Translations under genes and position numbers: made by a program
Assembly (NCBI RefSeq): GCF_046058945.1
Contig: NZ_CP175511.1
Span: 620,001-684,000 of the forward strand
DNA from: Brochothrix campestris
GTDB lineage: Bacteria > Bacillota > Bacilli > Lactobacillales > Listeriaceae
Reading direction: 5' to 3'
Length of the DNA: 64,000 nucleotides
Part shown: piece by piece, positions 23,895 to 33,451 of the stretch
How the letters are laid out: the number at the start of each line of letters is the position of its first letter
How positions within the stretch are numbered: position 1 is the stretch's first letter
Notes under the pieces: generated by a model
Seen by the model: only the letters and a program-made list of their open reading frames with translations
Databases searched by the model: none
What the model was told of the DNA's origin: nothing

Positions 23895-24572
23895 ATGGAA
23901 ATTGAACGCATTAATGAAAACACAGTGAAATTTTATATTTCATATGGTGATTTAGAAGAACGCGGCTTTAATCACGAAGATATTTGGTATAACCGTGATA
24001 AGAGTGAAGAACTATTTTGGAATATGATGGAAGAATTAGATTATGAAGATCAATTCAATCCAGATGGTCCCTTGTGGATTCAAGTACAGGCGCTGAAAAA
24101 AGGACTTGAGGTTGTAGTGACAAAGGCTAATTTAACCAAAGAAGGCATTAATATTGAATTGCCTCTAAACCAAAACGCTAAAGAAGAAGAAGATAAGGCA
24201 TTAGACGATGTTGAAAAACAAATCGAAGCTATTTTAGATACTCAGACCGACAATGATAATGATGAAAAAGTAGAGTTGGATAGTTTGAATTTCGTGTTAA
24301 AAATTAAAGAACTTGAAGACTTAATTTCGTTAGCACATCAGCCAAAAGTGGAGGAGTTAACAGCTAATTTGTATTATTTTGAAGGAAGCTACTTTGCTGA
24401 GGTAGAATTCAATTCGAATAAAAATGACATTGATACAATTGATAATATTTTAAGCTTATTGTTAGAGTATGGTGATGAGTCAGAACGTTCACCTTATGTA
24501 ATGAAAGAATATGGTAAAACAATTGCATCAGAAAAGGCTTTTTCAGTAATAAAAGCGAATTTCAGTAAATAA
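23895..24572 (+). CDS. mecA: MecA adaptor for ClpC
   Basis: 225-residue adaptor delivering substrates such as ComK or Spx-like factors to ClpCP. N-terminal substrate-binding domain MEIERINENTVKFYISYGDLEERGF, acidic linker (about 85-130, rich in Asp, Glu and Asn) and C-terminal ClpC-binding domain (about 135-225) with SLAHQPKVEELTANLYYFEGSYFAEVEF. The start is fixed by GGGAGAG before ATG 23895; an upstream GTG extension is not conserved. Adjacent to spx and coiA as in related genomes. Confidence 0.94.
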   Translation: MEIERINENTVKFYISYGDLEERGFNHEDIWYNRDKSEELFWNMMEELDYEDQFNPDGPLWIQVQALKKGLEVVVTKANLTKEGINIELPLNQNAKEEEDKALDDVEKQIEAILDTQTDNDNDEKVELDSLNFVLKIKELEDLISLAHQPKVEELTANLYYFEGSYFAEVEFNSNKNDIDTIDNILSLLLEYGDESERSPYVMKEYGKTIASEKAFSVIKANFSK

Positions 24573-24573
24573 T

Positions 24574-24638
24574 CATCCTAAAAAAATAGCAGTCTTTCTT
24601 TGGCTTTGCCAAAGAAAGACTGCTATTTTTTTAGGATG
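24574..24638 (+). terminator. Very long perfect hairpin between mecA and coiA
   Basis: Two 31-bp arms (24574-24604 and 24608-24638) pair without mismatch around a three-base loop. The outer part is A7 against T7, so it works as a terminator in both directions. It ends only 12 bp before the first possible coiA start and 39 bp before the preferred one. Confidence 0.95.
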
Positions 24639-24676
24639 AAAGAGGAGTTATGTTGAATAAGGATTGGAGGGATATT

Positions 24677-25783
24677 ATGCAACTAGCTCATAACCAAGCG
24701 TCACGACTGATACAAATCGATCAAGCAAAAGAGTCGGAAACTTATTATTGCCCGAGCTGTGGCGCACGTTGTGTGATTAAACGTGGCATGAGTAATCGGC
24801 CGCATTTTGCGCATCGACAAGGTCAGTCTTGTCAGAGTGGTGAAAGTGAACACCATTTAACGATGAAAAAAACGTTACATGCTTGGATTTCTCAAACAGA
24901 TGAGGTTCACAGTGAGTTTTATTTTAAAGCGATAAAAAAGCGGGCAGATCTTTATGTCCCAGGAAATAACCATGTGCTTGAATATCAATTGTCGCATACA
25001 ACCCATGAGGAACTAATTAAACGAACCCTAGCATACCATTCAATTGGATTACGAGTTACTTGGTTAATTGGAGAACTACAGGATAACAATAAAACGGTTG
25101 TAATCAGCCGCTTTATTGGTGGGCTGATTTCGTATCATCAGCAGTTGGGGTTTTACCTCATTGCTTATTCACCAACGACACAGCAATTCATCAGTTACGA
25201 TAGCTTACAACAGCAACACGGTCAGTTTTTTTATGCCAGACAGCGGAGAGTAAAGGTGGCGGAGATAACCTATCGTCAACTATCACGCTGGTTATTTCGA
25301 CCAAAAGAACAAGTGCATCATCCGCGGAGACAATACAGTGAGTTAAAGCGTCAAATACAAATCAATCGTTTTAATAGTAAAAGTAATCGCTCGTTTCGCT
25401 CATATCTCTATCATCGAAAAGAACATCTGCAGTATTTTCCTTATTTTGTCGGGGTCGAATTACCACAGCAGTGGTTCATTCAAACACCTGCCTTTGTCTG
25501 GCAGTATCACTTAATCCAGTGCTTTAATCAGCGGAAAAGTTACTCGGAAAGTGAGTTGCACAGATGGTGGTATGAAGTGATTAAACCGAAATCCTTTGTG
25601 ACGATGACACCCGATAGCTATCAATTAGTAATAATTTATTTGCGCGTATTGCGGCAACTCAACAAACTAACGTATCAAAGTGGTCAGTATCAAATCGTCG
25701 CTCCCATTGGTTTTAATCGCATCGAACAGACGAGAGAGTGGTCACTTTTAACACGAGTCGTCCAGAAGGAAAGCACAAGATAG
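24677..25783 (+). CDS. coiA: CoiA-like competence protein
   Basis: 368-residue CoiA family protein, linked to processing of DNA taken up in competence. An N-terminal zinc-binding region has Cys25-x-x-Cys28 (YYCPSCGARC) with a downstream PHFAH. The nuclease-like core RADLYVPGNNHVLEYQLSH contains the D...ExQ pattern of restriction-like nucleases. The C-terminal half is basic and Gln/Tyr-rich. ATG 24677 is preferred over 24650 because GGAGGG lies five bases upstream. No other competence genes are in view, so active transformation cannot be claimed. Confidence 0.85.
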   Translation: MQLAHNQASRLIQIDQAKESETYYCPSCGARCVIKRGMSNRPHFAHRQGQSCQSGESEHHLTMKKTLHAWISQTDEVHSEFYFKAIKKRADLYVPGNNHVLEYQLSHTTHEELIKRTLAYHSIGLRVTWLIGELQDNNKTVVISRFIGGLISYHQQLGFYLIAYSPTTQQFISYDSLQQQHGQFFYARQRRVKVAEITYRQLSRWLFRPKEQVHHPRRQYSELKRQIQINRFNSKSNRSFRSYLYHRKEHLQYFPYFVGVELPQQWFIQTPAFVWQYHLIQCFNQRKSYSESELHRWWYEVIKPKSFVTMTPDSYQLVIIYLRVLRQLNKLTYQSGQYQIVAPIGFNRIEQTREWSLLTRVVQKESTR

Positions 25784-25815
25784 TCAGAATAATCTATTAA
25801 TAAAAGGTTTTAATG

Positions 25816-25844
25816 TTGCACAAACGACAGCGATGTTGGATAAT
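25816..25844 (+). promoter_or_regulatory. pepF promoter
   Basis: TTGCAC (25816-25821), 17-bp spacer, GATAAT (25839-25844), ahead of AAAGGAC and ATG at 25876. Confidence 0.65.
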
Positions 25845-25875
25845 AGACACATACTAAGACAAAGGACTGATAAAA

Positions 25876-27684
25876 ATGGCAACAAAAGTGGTTTTACGTA
25901 CAGAAGTACCGGTTGAAGACACGTGGGATTTAACAACAATTTTTACATCAGATGAAAGCTGGGAAAGCGAATTTAAAGCCGTACAACAATTGACAGACGA
26001 GGCAGTGCGTTTCAAAGGAACCCTTGCTGAATCGGCAGACCAACTGTTGTCAGCCTTACAGTTTAGTGATGAACTAGTCGTTAGACTATCAAAAGTTTAT
26101 GTCTATGCGAGCATGAAGCATGATCAAGATACCGGGAACACCGTCTATCAGGCGTTAAATAGTCGGGCCGAATCATTGGCATCTAAAGCGTCAGCAGCTT
26201 TATCATTTATGGAACCCGAACTACTAGCGGTTGCGGATGAAACAATTGCTACCTACGTATACGAATCAGCGCAATTACGTGTGTATGCCCATGAATTAGA
26301 AAAAATCACAAATAAGCGTGCGCATACGCTATCAGATAAAGAAGAAGCGTTATTAGCAAAAGCGGGTGAAGTTTTAAATGCCTCACAAAATACATTCGGT
26401 ATTTTAAATAACGCGGACCTTCGTTTTCCGTCGATTGAAGATGAAAATGGTGAAACGGTTGAAATCACCCATGGCTTATATGGGCCACTGTTAGAAAGTA
26501 AAGACCGTCGCGTCCGTCGTGACGCGTTTCAAAACGTTTATCAAACATATAAAGCATTGTTAAATACGTTTGCCTCGACATTAACTGGGCAAATTAAAGA
26601 AGATAATTTCCGTGCGGAAGTTAAACAATTTACTGACGCGCGTGAAGCTGCGGTGTTTAGTAATAACATTCCGCAAACGGTTCATCAAACATTGTTGGAA
26701 ACTGTAGGCAATAACGTTGACTTACTTCACCGTTATGTACGTTTACGCAAACAGGTGCTAGCTGTGGATGAACTCCATGTTTATGATTTATATACACCGT
26801 TAGTTGCAGATGTTGACGAATTATCGTTCACTTATGAGGAAGCAAAAGCTGTGACAATTGCGGCGCTCGCACCTCTCGGCGAAGAATATGTCAGTATTTT
26901 AAAAGAAGGTTTTGATAAACGCTGGGTTGACGTCGTTGAAAACAAAGGCAAGCGCAGTGGTGCCTACTCGGGTGGCTCATACGGAACGAATCCTTTTATC
27001 CTCTTAAACTGGCATGATACGTTAGATAATTTGTATACGCTAGTGCATGAATTTGGTCACAGTGTCCACAGTTATTTAACACGTAACAATCAACCAGCTG
27101 TCTACGGAGACTATACTATCTTCTTAGCAGAAATAGCATCAACGACTAATGAAAATTTATTGACGGATTATTTACTGAAAACATATGAAGATGAAAAAAT
27201 CCAAGCGTATATCATTAATCATTTCTTAGATGGCTTTAAAGGGACTGTTTTCCGTCAAACGCAGTTCGCTGAATTTGAGCATGAGATACATCTTGCTGAT
27301 CAAGCTGGCAAGGCGTTAACGGCTGAGTTTTTAACGGAATTATACTATGGTATTAATAAAAAGTATTACGGTGATACACTGGTACACGATGAAGAGATTG
27401 GTTATGAGTGGGCACGAATTCCTCATTTCTATTACAATTATTATGTGTACCAATATGCCACTGGTTTTTCAGCAGCGTCGGCCTTAGCGCAACATATTTT
27501 AACCGAAGGCGAACCAGCCGTGGCCCGCTATTTGACTTTCTTAAAGGCAGGTAACTCTGATTATCCGATTGATGTATTGAAAGCAGCTGGTGTTGATATG
27601 ACGACAGCTAAACCGATTGAAGATGCCTTAAAGGTATTTGAGACGCGCTTAAGTGAGTTTGAAGAAATTATGGCGAAGAAATAA
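25876..27684 (+). CDS. pepF: Oligoendopeptidase F (M3B)
   Basis: 602-residue cytosolic zinc oligopeptidase. The HExxH motif is HEFGHS in LVHEFGHSVHSYL (about residue 391), with the third ligand Glu in the AEIASTTNENLL segment 25 residues later. The N-terminal helical domain is typical of PepF. Ends with YWxx-like C-terminal helices. It degrades medium-length peptides; PepF lies next to coiA in Listeria and Bacillus. Its stop is followed by a likely remnant of the repeat family and a terminator. Confidence 0.95.
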   Translation: MATKVVLRTEVPVEDTWDLTTIFTSDESWESEFKAVQQLTDEAVRFKGTLAESADQLLSALQFSDELVVRLSKVYVYASMKHDQDTGNTVYQALNSRAESLASKASAALSFMEPELLAVADETIATYVYESAQLRVYAHELEKITNKRAHTLSDKEEALLAKAGEVLNASQNTFGILNNADLRFPSIEDENGETVEITHGLYGPLLESKDRRVRRDAFQNVYQTYKALLNTFASTLTGQIKEDNFRAEVKQFTDAREAAVFSNNIPQTVHQTLLETVGNNVDLLHRYVRLRKQVLAVDELHVYDLYTPLVADVDELSFTYEEAKAVTIAALAPLGEEYVSILKEGFDKRWVDVVENKGKRSGAYSGGSYGTNPFILLNWHDTLDNLYTLVHEFGHSVHSYLTRNNQPAVYGDYTIFLAEIASTTNENLLTDYLLKTYEDEKIQAYIINHFLDGFKGTVFRQTQFAEFEHEIHLADQAGKALTAEFLTELYYGINKKYYGDTLVHDEEIGYEWARIPHFYYNYYVYQYATGFSAASALAQHILTEGEPAVARYLTFLKAGNSDYPIDVLKAAGVDMTTAKPIEDALKVFETRLSEFEEIMAKK

Positions 27685-27731
27685 AAGTGAAATCAGTGCC
27701 AACAGCCAAGCGGCTAATACTGACAAATACT
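27685..27731 (+). repeat. Likely remnant of the intergenic repeat
   Basis: Begins AAGTGAAATCAG directly after the pepF stop, matching the left end of copies B and F, and runs to the terminator hairpin. The rest has diverged. Confidence 0.45.
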
Positions 27732-27734
27732 GTG

Positions 27735-27764
27735 GCATCCCTTTTTCTAAGGGATGCTTTTTTT
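27735..27764 (+). terminator. Terminator after pepF
   Basis: GCATCCC/GGGATGC hairpin with long T-run. The following 200 bp to glnP are AT-rich; a weak TTTTCA-17-TACTAT promoter is possible near 27898-27926. Confidence 0.88.
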
Positions 27765-27962
27765 CTTGTGAGATTATCTAACATTTTTTTAAAAATGTCA
27801 GAATAATCACTTTTTAAAAAGCTTGTTATATAAGGAAAGAACGATAATAGATTGGATTATTCATTAGAAACGGCCTTTTGTGACGCATTATAACTCGTTT
27901 TCAATAAATTAAACTTATGTTACTATCAAGTATAGGTTATTATTTTTGAAAGGGAGGATATG

Positions 27963-30128
27963 ATGAAAAAACTAACAAAGTTAACAATGCTATCATTATT
28001 ACTACTAATCGTGACAGTAATTGCGATGGGTTGTTCAAATGAGAAAGACTCAGCACAAAAAACATACACAATCGCAACTGATGTGACATTTGCTCCGTTC
28101 GAATACAAGGATAAAGGTGAATATGTTGGTATTGATATGGACCTGTTACAGGCGATAGCAAAAGACCAAGATTTCAAAGTTGAAATAAAACCACTCGGAT
28201 TTAATGCAGCTGTGCAAGCGCTAGAATCAAAACAAGTGGATGGCGTTATTGCAGGTATGAGTATCACACCTGAACGTCAAGCAAAATTCAGTTTCTCTGA
28301 TCCTTACTTTGACTCAGGAATTGTTATGGCAGTTGCCGATAAAGATAATACAGTCAAAAGTTATCAAGATTTAAAAGGGAAACGCGTTGCCATTAAAACC
28401 GGAACAGAAGGGGCAACTTTTGCTGAATCAATTAAAGCTAAATACGGTTTTAAAACAGTAACCTTTGATGACTCTGCTAACATGTATGATGATGTTAAAG
28501 CCGGTAATTCAGTGGCAGTCTTTGACGATTATCCCGTATTAGCATACGGCGTTAACGAAGGCAATGGCTTGAAAATTGTTACTCCAAAAGAAAAGGGGAA
28601 TTCATACGGTTTTGCCTTGAATCAAACAGGTAACGAAGAATTGCTGAAAAAATTCAACAAAGGCTTAGCTAACTTAAAAGCGTCGGGTAAATACGATGAG
28701 ATTATTAGTACATACTTAGGTGAGACACAGTCATCAGCATCGAAACAAGTGACGCTTGATCGTGATAAAACTTATACAATAGCAACAGATACGACGTTTG
28801 CACCGTTCGAATTTGTCAACAAAAAAGGTGAATTCGTTGGGATTGATATGGATCTTGTTAAAGCAATTGCTAAAGACCAAAACTTTATGTACGAAATTAA
28901 ATCAGTCGGCTTTAATTCGGCTGTACAAGCATTAGAATCCAATCAAGTGGATGCTGTGATTGCAGGAATGAGCATTACGCCAGAACGTAAAGCCAAATTT
29001 GCTTTCTCTGATCCGTATTTTGATTCGGGTGTTGTCATGGCGGTAGCAGAAGATGATGATCAGGTGACTTCATATGACGACTTAAAAGGCAAACGAGTAG
29101 CGGTTAAAACCGGCACAGAAGGTGCAACCTTCGCCAACTCAATTAAGCAAAAATATGATTTCACACCGGTTGCCTTTGATGACTCAGACAGCATGTACAA
29201 TGATGTGAAGACCGGCAACTCAGTTGCCGTGTTCGATGATTATCCGGTACTTGCTTACGGTGTTAAAAACGGCAACGGTCTGAAATTAGTGACAGATAAA
29301 GAAAAAGGTAATTCATACGGCTTTGCAGTCGGTAAAAATAAAAACGCTGATTTATTAACTGCCTTTAATACAGGCTTAGCGAACATTAAAACGAGTGGCG
29401 AGTATCAAAAAATACAAGACACTTACTTGAAAACGGATAAAGCCGAAACAGTGGCTAAAGATAAGACGTTCTTTGGACTGATTAAAGCGAACTATCCGGA
29501 TTTAATGAAAGGTTTAGGGATGACCATCTTACTGACAGCGATTTCTTTAGCGATTGCTTCAGTCGTCGGTATTCTCTTTGGTTTCATGCGTGTATCGGCC
29601 AATCCGTTTGTGCGTTGGATTAGTATTATTTACATTGATATCTTCCGTGGGACACCATTGATTGTTCAAGCATTCTTTATTTACTTTGGTGTACCAACTG
29701 CCTTTGACTTCCGTCTCTCAGCCTTCGCTGCAGGTATTATTACCTTAAGCCTTAACGCTGGAGCTTACATGGCTGAAATTGTCCGTGGAGGGATTCAATC
29801 AGTTGATAGTGGTCAAATGGAAGCAGCCCGCAGTTTAGGTTTACCTTATAAAACAGCGATGCGCCGTGTCATCATCCCACAAGCAATTCGTGTGATGATT
29901 CCATCGTTCGTGAACCAGTTTGTTATGACCTTAAAAGATACATCAATACTCTCAATTATCGGTATTTATGAATTGACTCAAAGTGGTAAAATCATTATCG
30001 CTCGTGATTTAGAATCATTAAAAATCTGGTTAATTGTCGGGATTATGTACTTTATCGTCATCATGTGCTTAACGAAAGTATCTGATTTCCTCGAAAGGAG
30101 AATGGCAAATGGCAAAGTTAAACGTTAA
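27963..30128 (+). CDS. glnP: Glutamine ABC importer: tandem binding domains fused to permease
   Basis: 721-residue fusion like lactococcal GlnP. An N-terminal membrane segment (about 4-22, ending AMGC, an imperfect lipobox) is followed by two substrate-binding domains in tandem (about 35-255 and 268-490), both beginning TYTIATD(V/T)TFAPFE and containing AGMSITPER(Q/K)AKF and KTGTEGATFA. The C-terminal permease (about 505-715) has the EAA-type coupling loop EAARSLGLPYKTAMRRVIIPQAIR. It imports Gln and/or Glu with GlnQ. The start at 27963 has better spacing from GGGAGG than 27960. glnQ overlaps by 20 bp. Confidence 0.93.
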   Translation: MKKLTKLTMLSLLLLIVTVIAMGCSNEKDSAQKTYTIATDVTFAPFEYKDKGEYVGIDMDLLQAIAKDQDFKVEIKPLGFNAAVQALESKQVDGVIAGMSITPERQAKFSFSDPYFDSGIVMAVADKDNTVKSYQDLKGKRVAIKTGTEGATFAESIKAKYGFKTVTFDDSANMYDDVKAGNSVAVFDDYPVLAYGVNEGNGLKIVTPKEKGNSYGFALNQTGNEELLKKFNKGLANLKASGKYDEIISTYLGETQSSASKQVTLDRDKTYTIATDTTFAPFEFVNKKGEFVGIDMDLVKAIAKDQNFMYEIKSVGFNSAVQALESNQVDAVIAGMSITPERKAKFAFSDPYFDSGVVMAVAEDDDQVTSYDDLKGKRVAVKTGTEGATFANSIKQKYDFTPVAFDDSDSMYNDVKTGNSVAVFDDYPVLAYGVKNGNGLKLVTDKEKGNSYGFAVGKNKNADLLTAFNTGLANIKTSGEYQKIQDTYLKTDKAETVAKDKTFFGLIKANYPDLMKGLGMTILLTAISLAIASVVGILFGFMRVSANPFVRWISIIYIDIFRGTPLIVQAFFIYFGVPTAFDFRLSAFAAGIITLSLNAGAYMAEIVRGGIQSVDSGQMEAARSLGLPYKTAMRRVIIPQAIRVMIPSFVNQFVMTLKDTSILSIIGIYELTQSGKIIIARDLESLKIWLIVGIMYFIVIMCLTKVSDFLERRMANGKVKR

Positions 30129-30837
30129 ACAATTAAAAAAATCATACGGTCAACTTGAAGTGTTAAAAGGCATTGACGTTGCAATTGAACAAGGCGAAGT
30201 GGTCTGTGTTATCGGGCCCTCTGGTTCAGGGAAAAGTACCTTTTTACGCTGCTTAAATAAACTTGAAGAAATCACAGCAGGTAATGTTATCGTTGATGGC
30301 AAGGATTTAACCGATAAAAAAATCAACCTCAATAAGGTGCGAGAACATATCGGTATGGTATTCCAACATTTTAATTTATTCCCTAACTTATCAGTGCTCG
30401 AAAACATAACGTTAGCTCCAACTGAGCTGAAAAAAATGTCGAAAGCCGAAGCCAAAGCGAATGGTTTGAAATTATTAGATCGGGTTGGTTTAGCGGATAA
30501 GGCGAATGTTTACCCTCAAACCTTATCTGGTGGTCAGAAACAACGTGTCGCGATTGCTCGTGCATTAGCAATGAACCCTGACATTATGCTTTTCGATGAA
30601 CCGACCTCAGCGCTTGACCCTGAGATGGTTGGTGAAGTGTTACAAGTGATGAAAGATTTAGCCAAAGAAGGTATGACAATGGTCGTTGTCACACATGAGA
30701 TGGGCTTTGCGAAAGAAGTTGGCGACCGTGTTATTTTCATGGACGGTGGTTATATTGTTGAAGAAGGTCATCCGGATGAGGTCTTTACAAAACCTCAAAA
30801 TCCACGGACCAGCGACTTTTTAAATAAAGTGTTATAA
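30109..30837 (+). CDS. glnQ: Glutamine ABC importer ATPase
   Basis: 242-residue ABC ATPase for GlnP. Walker A GPSGSGKST, Q-loop MVFQHFNLFPNLSV, signature LSGGQKQR, Walker B IMLFDEPTSALDPEMVG and switch His in VVTHEMGFA. It is of the polar amino acid subfamily. The start overlaps the end of glnP by 20 bases and lies behind GAAAGGAG, showing translational coupling. A repeat element lies after its stop. Confidence 0.96.
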   Translation: MAKLNVKQLKKSYGQLEVLKGIDVAIEQGEVVCVIGPSGSGKSTFLRCLNKLEEITAGNVIVDGKDLTDKKINLNKVREHIGMVFQHFNLFPNLSVLENITLAPTELKKMSKAEAKANGLKLLDRVGLADKANVYPQTLSGGQKQRVAIARALAMNPDIMLFDEPTSALDPEMVGEVLQVMKDLAKEGMTMVVVTHEMGFAKEVGDRVIFMDGGYIVEEGHPDEVFTKPQNPRTSDFLNKVL

Positions 30838-30870
30838 ATTAATTAGGGATTCTAAGGACTTTGTCTCTGA

Positions 30871-31076
30871 GACTGAAGATAAACGCTGTACTAGGTCGTT
30901 ACGACTTGCTCGCTCGGGATTACGTACCATCAGTACGCGCACAGTCACTCGCTCGTCGTGCCTACTAGAACGAGAGGATATAACACCGTTTCTTTTCAGT
31001 CAAGTCATTTTGTAAACAAAGTCACTGTAATAGTATTACAAAGAAAAGGAAGTCTGTTTAGACTTTGTCTACAAAC
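30871..31076 (+). repeat. Modular intergenic repeat, copy C (modules 1 and 2)
   Basis: Fills most of the 331-bp gap between glnQ and the PBP gene. Module 1 is 30871-31001 (131 bp), with inverted ends GACTGAAGATAAACG and CGTTTCTTTTCAGTC. Module 2 follows with arms AAACAAAGTC/GACTTTGTCT and runs to the terminator. Left of it, GACTTTGTCT at 30858 resembles a module 2 right arm, suggesting nested insertion. No gene inside. Confidence 0.85.
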
Positions 31077-31110
31077 AGAGACAGTTGATATTAATCAACT
31101 GTCTCTTTTT
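31077..31110 (+). terminator. Terminator after glnQ
   Basis: AGAGACAGTTGAT/ATCAACTGTCTCT hairpin followed by TTTTATTTTTTT, abutting repeat copy C. Confidence 0.9.
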
Positions 31111-31168
31111 ATTTTTTTATATGTCTACTTTAAGTTATAATGATACCGATGAGAGAGGACGTGAAGAC

Positions 31169-33166
31169 ATGAAAAGTAAAAAACTAATCATAGTAGGAGC
31201 CATCGTTGTGGTGGCTATCGTAGTATTAGTTGTGATGTTAAGCAATCGTACGAGTAAGGAAGAAAAAGTCGCGACGGCCTTTATCGAAGCGATTGAAAGT
31301 CAAGATTACGATAAATTGGCACCGTTAATTAGCGTCAAAAAAACGAATGATGAAAAAAATAGCAAAGCGGTTGTCGCGCGTTATAAAAATGTGTTTTCGA
31401 GTATTGAAACAACGAAAACACAGGTGAGTGCTATTAAAATGATCCAAAATAAAGCGACAGATACGTATGAATTTAGTTATACAGCTCGTTTTAAAACATT
31501 TTTAGGCTGGACGAATAAGATGAAATATAAAGGGACTGTAGTAAAGACAGACGGTGAAGCAAAAGTTGTTTGGGAACCAAGTTTGATTATTCCCTTTATG
31601 TCGCCAGGTGATAAGATTGCGGTTAGCGAAGATGAAGCTGTACGAGGTGCAATCACAGATGTTGCAGGCAATAACTTAGCCTATAATAAGCGTCAAAAAC
31701 AAGCAGGCCTTTATCCGAAACAACTAACTGAAGGTAAGGGGAAAGAAGCAAATTTAACCGCAATTGCGGCCTTATTTAAGTTAGAGAAAAAAACGTTAGA
31801 GCAAGAATTAGCTCAAGAATGGGTGAACGATGAAAGCTTCATTCCTTTGAAAATTGTGCCGCTCAGTTTCAAAGTACCCGATGATATTAATGGTGTCACT
31901 ATGAATGAAGTAACAGCACGCTTTTATCCGTATGGAGCAGCTGCAGCCCACTTGATTGGTTATGTTGGTGAGGTTTCAGCTGCAGATATCGATAAGGAAC
32001 CGAGCTACAAAGCCGGTGACTTAATTGGTAAGGCTGGGTTAGAAGCAACTTACAACACACGTCTAAAAGGCAAAAACGGTGGGACGATTACAGTCACTAA
32101 TGATGTGACAGGCAAAGCTGATGAAATACAGTCGCAAAAAGCTGTTGCAGGTGAAAACATTCAACTCACGATTGATGGCGAGCTACAAAAACAAGCGTAT
32201 GCCCAATTAAAAGAGACAGTTGGCTCTTATACGGCGTTGGATCCTAAAACGGGTGGTTTAACGGCGCTAGTCAGTTCACCGTCGTATGACCCTAATGAAA
32301 TGACAGCTGGTATCAGTACGGCGGCGTATCAAAAACTAGCGGCGAACAAAAATCTTCCGTTTTTAGCGCGCTATACGGCTCGTTTTGCCCCCGGATCAAC
32401 CTTTAAAACAATTACGGCTGCGATTGGGCTTGATGCGAAGGTGATTGATCCAACGCAAGCACAAGCAATTAGTGGCTTGAAATGGCAACAAGATAAGTCA
32501 TGGGGTGATTATTTTGTCACCCGTGTCTCAGACGTGCCGCAGGTCAATATGACCGCTGCACTTGTGTATTCAGATAATATTTACTTTGCTCAAGAAGCAC
32601 TGACAATCGGTCAAAAACGATTTGAGGCAGGCTTAGAAAAACTTCCGTTTGACGAGTCGCTTAAATTGCCACTAGAGATGGATAAGGCGCAACTATCTAA
32701 TAAAGGTATCGATACTGATATCTTACTAGCGGATACTGCATACGGGCAAGGAGAGCTCTTAATGACACCAATCGATCAAGTGACAATGTATTCGGCATTC
32801 GCCAATGATGGTGCGATTGTTTATCCTCATTTAGAAGTGAAAGATAAGCGAAAGGATAAGGCGGTGTTTACAAAATCTGCTGCTAATACAGTCACAAAAG
32901 CCTTATATGAAACAGTCAACCGCACAGCTGGAACCGCGCACGGGCTTCAAACAACAGGACAAGAAATTGCGGCTAAAACAGGAACCGCAGAAATCAAAGA
33001 TAAGCAAGATACAAAAGGTGATGAAAATAGTTTTGTACTCGCGTTTGATACAACAACGGCATCCTATGTCTCAGTCACAATGGTTGAAAAATCGAATAAA
33101 AACCTTAAAAACAAAAAAATAGTAGAGCTAACCAAACCAATTTTAGAGAACTATTATCAAAAATAA
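31169..33166 (+). CDS. Class B penicillin-binding protein, PbpC/PBP3-like
   Basis: 665-residue membrane-anchored D,D-transpeptidase. N-terminal anchor (about 5-27), a MecA_N/NTF2-like domain (about 35-150), a dimerisation domain (about 155-330) and the transpeptidase domain with APGSTFKTI (Ser410, Lys413), SDN at 468-470 and KTG at 603-605. The architecture is that of B. subtilis PbpC and staphylococcal PBP2a-like enzymes; a Listeria relative contributes to cephalosporin tolerance. ATG 31169 is chosen because GAGAGGACGTGA precedes it; the frame extends upstream through the terminator. Confidence 0.93.
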   Translation: MKSKKLIIVGAIVVVAIVVLVVMLSNRTSKEEKVATAFIEAIESQDYDKLAPLISVKKTNDEKNSKAVVARYKNVFSSIETTKTQVSAIKMIQNKATDTYEFSYTARFKTFLGWTNKMKYKGTVVKTDGEAKVVWEPSLIIPFMSPGDKIAVSEDEAVRGAITDVAGNNLAYNKRQKQAGLYPKQLTEGKGKEANLTAIAALFKLEKKTLEQELAQEWVNDESFIPLKIVPLSFKVPDDINGVTMNEVTARFYPYGAAAAHLIGYVGEVSAADIDKEPSYKAGDLIGKAGLEATYNTRLKGKNGGTITVTNDVTGKADEIQSQKAVAGENIQLTIDGELQKQAYAQLKETVGSYTALDPKTGGLTALVSSPSYDPNEMTAGISTAAYQKLAANKNLPFLARYTARFAPGSTFKTITAAIGLDAKVIDPTQAQAISGLKWQQDKSWGDYFVTRVSDVPQVNMTAALVYSDNIYFAQEALTIGQKRFEAGLEKLPFDESLKLPLEMDKAQLSNKGIDTDILLADTAYGQGELLMTPIDQVTMYSAFANDGAIVYPHLEVKDKRKDKAVFTKSAANTVTKALYETVNRTAGTAHGLQTTGQEIAAKTGTAEIKDKQDTKGDENSFVLAFDTTTASYVSVTMVEKSNKNLKNKKIVELTKPILENYYQK

Positions 33167-33167
33167 G

Positions 33168-33209
33168 CAAGCAGAAGACGACACCGTTTATGGTGTCGTC
33201 TTCTGCTTG
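33168..33209. terminator. Strong hairpin after PBP gene, T-tract displaced
   Basis: 18-bp stem CAAGCAGAAGACGACACC/GGTGTCGTCTTCTGCTTG starting one base after the stop codon. The expected T-tract is missing; repeat copy D begins immediately after the stem. Confidence 0.8.
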
Positions 33210-33210
33210 T

Positions 33211-33426
33211 GACTGAAAATAAAGGCTATTCTAGGTCGTTACGACTTGCTCAATCGCGATTACATACTATCAGTACATGCACCGTTACTCGCTCATCGTG
33301 CCTATAACGAAAATGAAAAAAGCACTTAGCTGATGTAACTAAAGGATAGTGTTCATTTCGTAGGCAAAGTCACTGTATTAAGATTTGAAAGAAAAAGCAG
33401 TTTAATTCGATCGTGTCTACAATCTG
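33211..33426 (+). repeat. Modular intergenic repeat, copy D
   Basis: Diverged long copy between the PBP gene and oatA. The left part GACTGAAAATAAAGG...CTAGGTCGTTACGACTTGCT matches module 1. The middle TTAGCTGATGTAACTA matches copy E. The right part (AGGCAAAGTCACTGTA...GTGTCTACAATCTG) matches module 2. It is followed by a weak hairpin AGCA...TGCT near 33428-33448. Confidence 0.75.
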
Positions 33427-33451
33427 AAGCATCGACCTAAGTGTTGCTGAT

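Noticed and set aside
24677..25783. coiA as evidence of an active competence locus
   Set aside because: No com genes are present in the window; coiA is found in many non-transformable relatives.
30903..30990. Repeat copies considered as a CRISPR array
   Set aside because: The copies are kilobases apart, have no regular spacers, and no cas gene is present.
30958..31140. Open reading frame after glnQ
   Set aside because: It begins in repeat copy C and crosses the terminator; not a gene.
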